Shown here: positions 22,083-30,052 of the stretch, one piece after another
Layout of the letters: each line of letters begins with the position of its first letter
Numbering within the stretch: position 1 is the first letter of the stretch
Assembly (NCBI GenBank): GCA_040183005.1
Contig: JAMPIW010000007.1
Location: 186,001 to 250,000, forward strand
Reading direction: 5' to 3'
Length of the DNA: 64,000 nt
From: Gammaproteobacteria bacterium
GTDB lineage: Bacteria; Pseudomonadota; Gammaproteobacteria; Ga0077554; Ga007554
Notes under the pieces: generated by a model
Database searches by the model: none
What the model saw: the letters and a program-made list of their open reading frames with translations, nothing else
What the model was told of the DNA's origin: nothing
Program-made: the position numbers and the translations under genes

Positions 22083-23279
22083 TCACGCGCTCGGCAATAC
22101 CCGCCCAATAAACATCTTGAGGTAATTGGTTTCCGGGATTGCCGGATGCACGGGATGATCTGGTCCCTGATGCCCTTGTTCGATGATTTGCAGGTTACGG
22201 TCGATATGACGCGAGGCACGTAACATGGCGTCCATCAAGGCAGGGCGCGGCAGGTGAAATGAGCAGGAGGCCGAGATGATGATGCCATCCTTGCCGAGCA
22301 CTTGCATCGCTTGCTGGTTGATGCGCTGATAGGCCTCAAGGCCGGCACGCATGTCCTTTTTTCGTTTGATGAACGCGGGTGGGTCGAGAATAACGACATC
22401 GAATTTCTCACGCTCAGCACGCAGGGCTTTAAGTACCTCGAAGGCGTCGCCATGCATACCTTTGACACGTTCGGCGGCACCGTTGAGTGCGGCATTGTGC
22501 TGCGCGGCAGCAAGTGCTGCCTCGGAGCTGTCGACGCATGTCACCTCGCTGGCGCCCGCTGCCGCGGCTTGCACGCCCCAGCCACCGATATAGCTAAATA
22601 CGTCAAGCACGCGCTTGCCGCGCACATACTGCTGCATGCGCGCGCGGTTGAGGCGGTGATCGTAGAACCAGCCTGTCTTTTGCCCCGCGAGCAGCGGTGC
22701 AACGAATTGCACGCCATTTTCCTCCAATGTCACCGTTTCGGGAGCGGTGCCCAGGACCGTTTCCACATAGCTGTCCAATCCCTCCATGGCGCGGCTGCTG
22801 GTGTCGTTGCGCAGCACGATGCACGAAGGTTTGATCACCTGATCCAACGCCGCCACGATTTCGTCTTTGCACCGCTCCATGCCCGCCGTGGTGATCTGCG
22901 CTACCAGTACGTCGCCAAAGCGATCCACCACCAAGCCGGGGAGGCCATCGCTGTCACCGAATGCCAGGCGATAATAGGGTTTGTCGAACAACGCCTCGCG
23001 CAGTGATAGCGCCATATTGAGGCGATGCACCAGCAGTGACTTGTTCAATACCCGTTCCGGATCACGGCTAACCAGTCGCGCGCAGATCAGTGAATGCGGA
23101 TTCACATAACCGTTGCCGATCACCTCGCCCCGGTAATCCTGGATTTCAATTTTGTGGCCTGCTTCGAAGGCGGTGAGCGGTGTTTTAGCGGTGTCCACCT
23201 CGTTGCTAAATACCCATAAATGACCGGCGCGCAGGCGACGGTCTTCGTTTTTTTTGAGGCGGAGAGGGGGGAGAGTCAT
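22083..23279 (-). CDS. rlmI: Class I SAM-dependent 23S rRNA methyltransferase, RlmI type
   Basis: The 398-residue protein has an N-terminal PUA-like domain (LKKNEDRRLRAGHLWVFSNEV), a central EEHEE-type domain with GDSDGLPGLVVDRFGD, and a C-terminal Rossmann methyltransferase (VLDVFSYIGGWGV, CVDSS, VILDPPAFIKRKKD, SCSFHL). This is the arrangement of RlmI, which makes m5C1962 in 23S rRNA. It is on the same strand as lgt but 43 bp upstream. Confidence 0.9.
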   Translation of the reverse strand: MTLPPLRLKKNEDRRLRAGHLWVFSNEVDTAKTPLTAFEAGHKIEIQDYRGEVIGNGYVNPHSLICARLVSRDPERVLNKSLLVHRLNMALSLREALFDKPYYRLAFGDSDGLPGLVVDRFGDVLVAQITTAGMERCKDEIVAALDQVIKPSCIVLRNDTSSRAMEGLDSYVETVLGTAPETVTLEENGVQFVAPLLAGQKTGWFYDHRLNRARMQQYVRGKRVLDVFSYIGGWGVQAAAAGASEVTCVDSSEAALAAAQHNAALNGAAERVKGMHGDAFEVLKALRAEREKFDVVILDPPAFIKRKKDMRAGLEAYQRINQQAMQVLGKDGIIISASCSFHLPRPALMDAMLRASRHIDRNLQIIEQGHQGPDHPVHPAIPETNYLKMFIGRVLPSA

Positions 23280-23299
23280 GATGAAAGGCCTGGTTATGA

Positions 23300-23731
23300 T
23301 TAGGGTGAAATCAGCGTTAACTTTGGAAAATAGCTGCTGTAACGCTGCGTGTCGCGTGTTATGAGCGGAATGCTGCGTATCGCCGCATGGGCGCCAATGT
23401 AAAAGTCCGGCAAGGGTGAGCGTCGCGTACCGCCAGATTTACGATATTTGATAAAACATTTACCCGCCAGAAAGCCCGCTTCCCACGGTAAATCCTCACG
23501 GCGAAAAAATTCCGTGGGCAACGCCTCATCCAGATCTTCAATCCGGTCAAAACCGATAGAGACTTCGCAGTAGATGATCGGGTTAATGATCATGATGTGA
23601 TCCTCGGTCAAGGTTTCTAATTGACCAGCAGACCAATCGTACCATTGTACGTCATGGGTCACGATATCAAGAATAATATTGCTGTCTACCAGCACCTCAT
23701 GAGTGTTGCTCGTGTGTTGCTTAGCGTTCAC
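23300..23731 (-). CDS. PIN-domain toxin, VapC-like
   Basis: The 143-residue protein has a PIN nuclease fold: first acidic residue in VLVDSNIILDIV, Glu in YCEVSIGF, and Asp residues in PLPDFYIGAHA and ITRDTQRY. Such toxins cleave RNA. The GTG start at 23731 overlaps what would be the end of the in-frame antitoxin gene (stop at 23721-23723), so translation was probably coupled. No separate ribosome site is visible. See the antitoxin entry for its frameshift. Confidence 0.8.
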   Translation of the reverse strand: MNAKQHTSNTHEVLVDSNIILDIVTHDVQWYDWSAGQLETLTEDHIMIINPIIYCEVSIGFDRIEDLDEALPTEFFRREDLPWEAGFLAGKCFIKYRKSGGTRRSPLPDFYIGAHAAIRSIPLITRDTQRYSSYFPKLTLISP

Positions 23732-23758
23732 GCGTCAGCGCCATGATCTCATCTGTGC

Positions 23759-23947
23759 TCATGCGCGTGGTGGCTTTGCCGCGCAGGCCTGAATCAATCG
23801 TTTGCCGCGTACGGAGGTTTTGCCCGCCTTGCGCAGCACCACCGCATTGTTTTCAATGCTGAATTCTACTTCAGTGTCAGGCAATAGACCTAATTTATTG
23901 CGAATTTCAATGGGAATGGTGACCTGGCCTTTGCTGGTGATGTGCAT
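23759..23947 (-). CDS. AbrB/SpoVT-type antitoxin, C-terminus frameshifted
   Basis: The 62-residue product starts with a complete AbrB-type DNA-binding swapped hairpin (MHITSKGQVTIPIEIRNKLG). After RGKRLI the frame ends in QACAAKPPRA and stop. In the next frame the same DNA reads GLRGKATTRMSTDEIMALTRER and stops at 23721-23723, overlapping the toxin start. That is the usual tail of this antitoxin family. A one-base loss or two-base gain near 23790-23800 explains both. The tail normally contacts the toxin, so the pair may be uncoupled, unless this is a sequencing error. Confidence 0.8.
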   Translation of the reverse strand: MHITSKGQVTIPIEIRNKLGLLPDTEVEFSIENNAVVLRKAGKTSVRGKRLIQACAAKPPRA

Positions 23948-24018
23948 GGTTGCATCTAAGAGTAGGAGTTGATGGGCGTGGCGTCAAGACTCCTTACCTT
24001 TACTGGCGCGGGTGTTTG

Positions 24019-24047
24019 TCAGCGTGCCGAATAACCACCCGATCTGG
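24019..24047. repeat. 29-bp dispersed repeat, copy 1
   Basis: TCAGCGTGCCGAATAACCAC at 24019-24038 and the following nine bases match 31546-31574 at 26 of 29 positions, in the same orientation. On the minus strand both copies read GGYSAR-stop in one frame. Next to this copy a REP-like dyad CCTCGAT...ATCGAGG (24064-24090) can form a 7-bp hairpin. The 180-bp gap holds nothing else I can support. Confidence 0.6.
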
Positions 24048-24130
24048 AGGCGACGCCGTGTAGCCTCGATGAAGCATGGCGTAATCGAGGACAGCGCCGG
24101 TTCAGGCAACAGACAATCTCGGATTTCACT

Positions 24131-25420
24131 TCACTCCATCCCGTCCAGGCTATCTCGCTGGGTAAGGCCCAATAACCGTTGCACAGCGCGCGCATCCGGT
24201 GATTTGCAGGCTTGGATGGATAGTTCATGAAGAGTGCTGATATCCGTATTGGCTATTATTTGTGCCAGATGCGGAATCGCAAGGGGTTCTACCGAAAAAA
24301 TGCGGAAACCCAAGCCGAGCAGCACGGGAAGCATCCCCGGGTAAAGGGGCATCTGACCGCAGAATTGGGTGGGGAGGGTATAGGCATCAAGATCATCAGC
24401 CAGCTGCCGGAGGAAGCGCAACAGGGCGGGTGAGCAAGGGTCAAGCCAGTCGGCCATCTCAGGCAAGCGCCGGTCGGCGGCACAGAGGGTCTGCATCAGG
24501 TCGTTGCTCCCTATGGCTGCGAAATCCGCCAGTGCTCGCCACTCGCTTACGCACAGGGCGCTGGCGGGCGTCTCCAGCATGACGCCTACCGGTAAGCGTC
24601 CGCCGGTGATCGCGTCGATTTCACCCCGCCAGTGGGCGAATTCCCAGGGATGTGTAACATAGGGAAGCAGCAGGGCCAGCTCATATTCCGCTGCAAGTTC
24701 CGAAATTGCCGCTACCTGGGCGCGAAAGACGCTTTTTACCGGCTCACGGTCATAAAGGCGGCAGCCTTGCAGCCCTAATGGGGTGGCAGGCCCATTGTGC
24801 AGCCAGGCGGGACATTTGTCGGGTGCGATATCCAGCAGCCGGACGGTGACACCCAGAGGCCGAGCCGCCTCAAAAACCTCGCGTAGCGCGGCCAGATAGA
24901 ATTGTTGGTCTGGGATACGCCCCCCCAGCGGTTCCAGGAACTCCGAGCGCAGCAGGCCAATGCGGCTGGCGCCTTGTCTAACCGCCTGTAGTGCCGCATT
25001 GGCGCTTGGTACACCGGCGCGAAGCTCTACTGGAATGCCATCCATGCTGCGCACCATCCCGTTTATTACGGCTGGTGGAATTTGCTCTTGCCATATTTCT
25101 GTAAGAGGTGGGTTGAGGGTGATCAATCCGGTGTTCCCGTCTATCAGCGCCGCCATTCCTTCCGGCAGCAGCGCAAGCTGATCAGGTCTTATCAGCACGG
25201 CAGGAGTGCCCAAGGTGAAAAGGCGCGCCAGCGCATGGGAGAAGCGCGCCGCACCTGCAACGACCAGCCCTGCGGCAGATTTCACCCGCTCCAGGTTGTT
25301 CGAGACGAGCGCCTCCTGATTGAGTACCAGGATGCAGCCGGGGGTGCAATCCTCCAGGCGATAGCGCAGCATGCCGCGGGCGCGGCCTGGGATGTAAGGA
25401 ACGGTCTGGATTTGCCTCAT
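24131..25420 (-). CDS. PtsI-like PEP-utilising enzyme lacking the HPr-binding domain
   Basis: The 429-residue protein aligns by eye with enzyme I of the phosphotransferase system but lacks the HPr-binding insertion. Residues 1-100 form a short PEP-utiliser-like domain with His62 in FSHALARLFTLGTPAVLI, where the phospho-His should be. The C-terminal TIM barrel has GLLRSEFLEP (155-164), RLLDIAPDK, metal-ligand Glu283 in VMLETPASAL and Asp307 in IGSNDLMQ, and catalytic Cys354 in FCGQMPLYP. It should bind PEP; its phosphate acceptor is unknown. It begins one base after the stop of the metallo-beta-lactamase gene. Confidence 0.85.
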   Translation of the reverse strand: MRQIQTVPYIPGRARGMLRYRLEDCTPGCILVLNQEALVSNNLERVKSAAGLVVAGAARFSHALARLFTLGTPAVLIRPDQLALLPEGMAALIDGNTGLITLNPPLTEIWQEQIPPAVINGMVRSMDGIPVELRAGVPSANAALQAVRQGASRIGLLRSEFLEPLGGRIPDQQFYLAALREVFEAARPLGVTVRLLDIAPDKCPAWLHNGPATPLGLQGCRLYDREPVKSVFRAQVAAISELAAEYELALLLPYVTHPWEFAHWRGEIDAITGGRLPVGVMLETPASALCVSEWRALADFAAIGSNDLMQTLCAADRRLPEMADWLDPCSPALLRFLRQLADDLDAYTLPTQFCGQMPLYPGMLPVLLGLGFRIFSVEPLAIPHLAQIIANTDISTLHELSIQACKSPDARAVQRLLGLTQRDSLDGME

Positions 25421-25421
25421 T

Positions 25422-26441
25422 TCAGCTTTGTCTCATTCCTGAAAAAGCCTCTTCAAGCTCCTGCCGCAAACATTCTTCTTGCTCGGCATATTTGGGTGAA
25501 AAGTGAAATGGAATCACTCTTTTGACGCCCGCCTCACGGGCGATCACGCCGGCCTGATAAGCCGTGAGATGAAACTTTTCCGCTGCACGTCGGGCATCCG
25601 CATGAAGAAAGGTGGACTCGATGAACAGCAAATCCGATTCGCGCGCCAGCTCGATGATCTTGCGCGCATTCTCCTCATGGTAAACCACATCGGTCACATA
25701 GGTGATCTTCTGGCCGGGCACGATGTGCAGAATTCCGGCCTTCAGCACTCCCAATGGGACGTATTTTTCGTGGATCATCCCTTCCTCGCGCCACCACACG
25801 CGAAAGGGGCTATCCTCTTCTTCTCCGCGCAGCACCGCCTGCTTTAATTCCCGCAGCCAGGGTCCGATGGGGAACCCCATCTCCGCCAGCCGGTTTTTCC
25901 AGACATTGACATGGATTTTCTCCTCCAGTGTGAACGCAAGGCAGGGAATCTTATGGTCAAGGAAGACGCTGCGCACCCTGAAAGTCTCTTCGTTGAGGAG
26001 CACCCCATCGGGGAAAGAAATGGTTTTCTCGCCCTCGCGCCGGAAAGCCTTCTGGCAGCGGAAACGGGCTTTTGTGGCCGCGCCACCGGGATGTATCTCG
26101 ATGGCTTCGATGGTGAAGTCGGTGGGGTAGTTCCGCACCAGGTTCCAGGTGTACGCCGCCAGTTTGTGTTCCACCTGGGCGACAAACTCCGGCGGCCCGA
26201 ACAGGCGCAGGTTTTTCTCCCTGCCCAGGCTGATCCGCAATAATTGGTCGAATCCCACGAAATGGTCCATATGGGTGTGGGAGACAAAGATATCGCTGAT
26301 GCGCAGAATCTTGCGCGATGCAAGCGCTTGCAGGTCTCCCAGGTCAAAGAGAAAAGACCGCTTCTCGAACAGATATTCCACGTAAAGCCCTGGGTCTCCG
26401 AAAGGATTATTGACCAACTGGGGAAGGAAGAGAGGTTTCAT
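25422..26441 (-). CDS. Metallo-beta-lactamase-fold hydrolase, RNase Z-like
   Basis: The 339-residue protein has the metal motif SHTHMDHFVGF near residue 55, later Asp and His ligands in YVTDVVYHEE and FIESTFLHAD, and a C-terminal IPFHFSPKY, as in RNase Z/ElaC relatives. A long insertion (about residues 130-220) separates the halves. It is in an operon with the PEP enzyme, with one base between them. The tRNA 3'-processing activity is a family-level guess; other phosphodiesterase activities are possible. Confidence 0.8.
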   Translation of the reverse strand: MKPLFLPQLVNNPFGDPGLYVEYLFEKRSFLFDLGDLQALASRKILRISDIFVSHTHMDHFVGFDQLLRISLGREKNLRLFGPPEFVAQVEHKLAAYTWNLVRNYPTDFTIEAIEIHPGGAATKARFRCQKAFRREGEKTISFPDGVLLNEETFRVRSVFLDHKIPCLAFTLEEKIHVNVWKNRLAEMGFPIGPWLRELKQAVLRGEEEDSPFRVWWREEGMIHEKYVPLGVLKAGILHIVPGQKITYVTDVVYHEENARKIIELARESDLLFIESTFLHADARRAAEKFHLTAYQAGVIAREAGVKRVIPFHFSPKYAEQEECLRQELEEAFSGMRQS

Positions 26442-26613
26442 GGCTGTTGTGAGTACCCGTCGGATTTCAGCAGATTACCATTCTTAAGATGCGGCGAGCC
26501 CTATGTCAACGGCAAGCCCCTTGGATTTGTTTGATCATCAATCGGGGCGCGGTATTTTATTGCTGTAAATAGGGGTTGCCGCGCCTTGACACCACTCCAG
26601 CGCGAGGCGTAAT

Positions 26614-28113
26614 GTGAATTTGCAAGGGCAGCATTTCACTCAGGACAAGGACAGCAAGACCATGAGCGGCCTCACTTCCTCGTACATCCTCGCCAAGCTC
26701 GCGGCCACAGGCACCACCGCTGCGACCAAGGCCATCATCCTCGACTTCCTCAACACCGTGCCGGATGCCACTGCACTCGCCGGGGTAGAGCCGGTGGAAG
26801 GGCCGATCGTCGATGACCCCGCCTACGGCTGGGGTGATCAGATCCGCGACTACGACATCGGCATCACGGTCGCGCAGCGCATCCTCACCAAGCGCGCCAG
26901 CATCGGCAGTTACACCAGCCTCACCCAGCTCGGCCATATCACCGGCCTCGGCCCGGACAAGTTCAACGACCTGCTGTACGCGTTCACCACCACGGTCCAT
27001 GAGATATCGAGCATCGATTTCAATTACCACCACGCATCAATCAGCAACGACGCCCTCAACCTCCGCAAGAACGCTACCACCGCCGCGCCATCACCCTCCT
27101 GGCGCAAGGGCCTGTCCCATACCTATACCGATTCGCCCGCTGCCTACGCCATCAAAGAGACGCAAGGCAACCCACTTGGCATCCGTGTGCGCCTCAAGGC
27201 CAATGGCCTGAGCGGCGCCTATGTGCGCGCCATCGGCGGCGGGCGCCTGGGCGGGGTAGGGGAGAAGTGGGTCAGCTTCGACAGCGCCGGCCTCTCTGGC
27301 CTGGAGACCTTCCCCCTCACCAACCCCAGCTTCCATGCCCACGGCGTCAATGCCTATAACATCCTGTGGCGCTGGCAGTGGCGACGCCAGAGCACTGATC
27401 CCTGGCGAGAACTCATGCTCACCCGCCATCGCCTGTTCGTGATCCTGCGCGCCCCCACCTTGCCGTGGGTGCAGACGACGGGCAGCACCTCTCTGCCCTG
27501 GACCGATGCCCTCGAGATCGCCTGCACCTGGGCGAACGGCGCCACCGATAAAGATACCGCCGCCGCCAAGATCACCGAACACTACAACGGCTGCGGCCGG
27601 GTCTCCTACGACATCGTGTCGGGCGCCACCTTCTATGGCTTTGTCAGCTATCAACTCACCCAGATGCTCAACCGTCTCAATGGCGGCCCCGGTCTGGGCG
27701 GCAAGGTCAATTGCACCGACAGCGCCAACACCGTCTCGACGCTGGCCAATCTCGTCGGCTGCGACCTGTGGCAGTCGCGGATGGGTTGGTACTTCGATCT
27801 CAACCCCCTCATCGCCATCGGCTACACCACCTGGGCCGTGCCCTTCAATGGCGGCTTCAGCTACCACGAGGTGGCGTGGAAGGGGGCGTGCACCGCCAAC
27901 GACAACGTGTTCGACGGCTGCCTCAAGGTCGACGGCGACGTCGACCCCACCGCCGCCGATGCGCAGCACACCCCTCTGCTGCCGACCAACATGCTGTTCG
28001 GCGACTGCACCACCCTGAACTACCGGCTGCGGCTCTGTCCGCCTACCGCCAGCGGCTGCGCCGCCTGCCAACCGCAACCGGCCACGACGCGTCAGCGCCG
28101 GCCCATCCTCTAG
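26614..28113 (+). CDS. Unknown protein with helix-hairpin-helix-like segment
   Basis: I do not recognise this 499-residue protein. The likely GTG start at 26614 has GAGG six bases before it; ATG at 26662 is an alternative. Residues 80-125 (ITVAQRILTKRASIGSYTSL, then GHITGLGPDKFNDLLYAF) look like a helix-hairpin-helix or ComEA-like fold. The middle is rich in Trp, Gly and aromatics. The C-terminal 150 residues contain about nine Cys. No signal peptide is seen. GC content is clearly higher than in the genes on either side, consistent with transfer. The next gene starts 10 bp later. Confidence 0.75.
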   Translation: MNLQGQHFTQDKDSKTMSGLTSSYILAKLAATGTTAATKAIILDFLNTVPDATALAGVEPVEGPIVDDPAYGWGDQIRDYDIGITVAQRILTKRASIGSYTSLTQLGHITGLGPDKFNDLLYAFTTTVHEISSIDFNYHHASISNDALNLRKNATTAAPSPSWRKGLSHTYTDSPAAYAIKETQGNPLGIRVRLKANGLSGAYVRAIGGGRLGGVGEKWVSFDSAGLSGLETFPLTNPSFHAHGVNAYNILWRWQWRRQSTDPWRELMLTRHRLFVILRAPTLPWVQTTGSTSLPWTDALEIACTWANGATDKDTAAAKITEHYNGCGRVSYDIVSGATFYGFVSYQLTQMLNRLNGGPGLGGKVNCTDSANTVSTLANLVGCDLWQSRMGWYFDLNPLIAIGYTTWAVPFNGGFSYHEVAWKGACTANDNVFDGCLKVDGDVDPTAADAQHTPLLPTNMLFGDCTTLNYRLRLCPPTASGCAACQPQPATTRQRRPIL

Positions 28114-28123
28114 GACGCGCGCC

Positions 28124-28834
28124 ATGGACACCCCCTACGATCTCCAAGCCTGGGCCGACGCCACCACCCGCGGGCGCCGCCTCTACAACTACAACTACCG
28201 CATGAGCGGCGACGAACTGCGCGGCTGGGAACTCATCAACGTCGTCCCGATGGAGAACACACCGAGACACCACGAAACCGTCTACCTCTGGGAAAAGAAG
28301 GGCAGCGACGGCCAGGAGCTGGTGCGCATCGGCATCGCCGAGGCCGACGACTGGCGCGCCGCCCAATCTCAACTGCACGAGCAACTGCGCCACAGCATGC
28401 GCCCCGATATCCCCCGTGGCGCCGGCAAGCTCGCCGCGGTCGGCGACGTCAACTACGCTGGCCAGGAGCCGGGCGGCACGCGCGTCGCCAGCCTCGTCTT
28501 CAGTCTGGGCAATGTCTCGATCACCATCAGCAGCGTGGGCGACAAGACCGTGGATGTCAGTGCCATCGCGCAACGCCTCGACCATACCCTCGGCGAACCG
28601 CCCGCCAAAGAGGAGATCAAGGCCGGCAAGGCCGAACGCCTCACCACACCCGTACTCAAGGTGAAAAAGGGCCAGACGACCACGCTCATCGAGTGCCTGC
28701 CGGAACGCGAGTCCACCGGCTGGCACAAGCTCATCGTCCCCGACGGCGAACTCAAGCGCGAGGATGATGCCATCGTCTATGTCTCGCCCAGTGCGGGGGA
28801 GAAGAAGATTGAACGGTATCAGGTCGGGCAGTAG
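28124..28834 (+). CDS. Unknown protein, partner of the preceding gene
   Basis: The 236-residue protein has no signal peptide, membrane helix or motif known to me. It is charged and has a beta-rich centre (ASLVFSLGNVSITISSVGDK) like a periplasmic or carrier fold. It lies 10 bp after the 499-residue gene and shares its very high GC, so both probably form one transfer unit. 28835-29064 holds no supported gene. Confidence 0.75.
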   Translation: MDTPYDLQAWADATTRGRRLYNYNYRMSGDELRGWELINVVPMENTPRHHETVYLWEKKGSDGQELVRIGIAEADDWRAAQSQLHEQLRHSMRPDIPRGAGKLAAVGDVNYAGQEPGGTRVASLVFSLGNVSITISSVGDKTVDVSAIAQRLDHTLGEPPAKEEIKAGKAERLTTPVLKVKKGQTTTLIECLPERESTGWHKLIVPDGELKREDDAIVYVSPSAGEKKIERYQVGQ

Positions 28835-29064
28835 GCAGGAGTGAGGGCTGATCGTAAGTAGGAGTAAGGCTATGTTTGGTGCGTTACTGAAGATTATTCG
28901 CACATGGATAAGGTGTAATGTGATGGAGCGACAAGGGACAAGCTTGTGCGCTAAATCGTATCTGACCTCATTAATCGTTACGGCTCGTTGCTACTTACGC
29001 CAACCTGCTCCAGGTGGGGCCTTGAATCTGCCAGCCGGTCTTAAGCAGGTCCACGGGCAGGCCT

Positions 29065-29922
29065 ATGAATGAGGAAGATCTCTACGATTTGTTGACTCGA
29101 TGTAACCCTTCTCAGTTGGACTACATCACGGTCAAGTTGCAACTGAATGACGCGTTTTTGCCTGGATCCGGCGAGTCGGTGGCCACGCGGGCGAGCGCCA
29201 TGCTAAAGTTGATCAAGCCGCGAGGTGTGAGAGGCTTCACCGCTTTGGAAAAAACCCTTACCGCGGCATTAGGCCTAAAACCGGCGCCGAAGACCAAACA
29301 GAAGCGCGACACGGACAAAGTCTCGAAGCCGGCCAAGTCGCACCTCCAGACCGTGTTGTCCGCCAAGCCGAACGCCGTTCCACCCTCGAGCGCCGAACGA
29401 ACGATGGATCCGTGGTTAGTCCCCGGAGGGCACACGACCCAGCTCCGGACCATCCGGATCTTTCTGGCATCGTCAGAGGAGCTGCGCCAAGAACGTGACG
29501 AATTCGAGCTGTACTTCCGGCAGCAGAACGATCAGTTCCGCAAGAGAGGCTTCTATCTGGAAATCAATCGCTGGGAGAACTTTCTCGACGCGATGTCCGG
29601 AACGCGCTCGCAGGACGAGTACAACAAGGCAGTGCGCGACTGCGATGTGTTTGTCAGCCTATTTTTCACCAAAACCGGCAAGTTCACCGAGGAAGAGTTT
29701 GATACCGCGCACCGCCAGTTCAAGGAGACCGGTCGCCCGCTCATTTACACATTCTTCAAGAATGCAGAGATCAAAACCGGCAGCACGCGAGAGGAAGACA
29801 TGCAATCGCTATGGGTATTCCAGAAAAAACTCGCGACCCTCGGGCATTTTTTTACCCGTTACGACAACGTCGAGCATCTGAAACGTCAGTTCCGCGATCA
29901 GCTCGACAAGTTGCTGGCGTAA
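29065..29922 (+). CDS. Adaptor-domain + TIR-like (DUF4062-like) putative effector
   Basis: The 285-residue protein has three parts. Residues 1-70 are a small all-helical domain (LYDLLTRCNPSQLDYITVKL) that is also found at the start of the next protein. A Lys/Pro/Ser-rich linker spans 71-125. Residues 128-285 are a TIR/DUF4062-like alpha/beta domain with IRIFLASSEELRQERDEF, RDCDVFVSLFFTKTG (191-205) and the acidic helix TEEEFDTAHRQF (208-219), which could hold the NADase-type Glu. The layout matches effectors of prokaryotic conflict systems that are recruited through effector-associated death-like domains. Enzyme activity is inferred. Confidence 0.7.
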   Translation: MNEEDLYDLLTRCNPSQLDYITVKLQLNDAFLPGSGESVATRASAMLKLIKPRGVRGFTALEKTLTAALGLKPAPKTKQKRDTDKVSKPAKSHLQTVLSAKPNAVPPSSAERTMDPWLVPGGHTTQLRTIRIFLASSEELRQERDEFELYFRQQNDQFRKRGFYLEINRWENFLDAMSGTRSQDEYNKAVRDCDVFVSLFFTKTGKFTEEEFDTAHRQFKETGRPLIYTFFKNAEIKTGSTREEDMQSLWVFQKKLATLGHFFTRYDNVEHLKRQFRDQLDKLLA

Positions 29923-30052
29923 CACGAATGCCGGTCCGTGACATGGCAAGTCACATGAACAATCTGATCACGGGTCGCGCCCCGCCCGAGGCTCGCATAG
30001 GGGGCACCCTCACCAGGACGTCGGACGGCGATCCTCATTCGCAAGTAGGAGC

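Noticed and set aside
27091-28131. Minus-strand frame opposite the 499-residue gene
   Set aside because: High GC gives long antisense frames; its Gly/Val/Ala/Arg-rich product looks like a shadow.
28872-29072. 66-codon frame before the TIR-like gene
   Set aside because: No motif, odd composition and it overlaps the next start; not supported.
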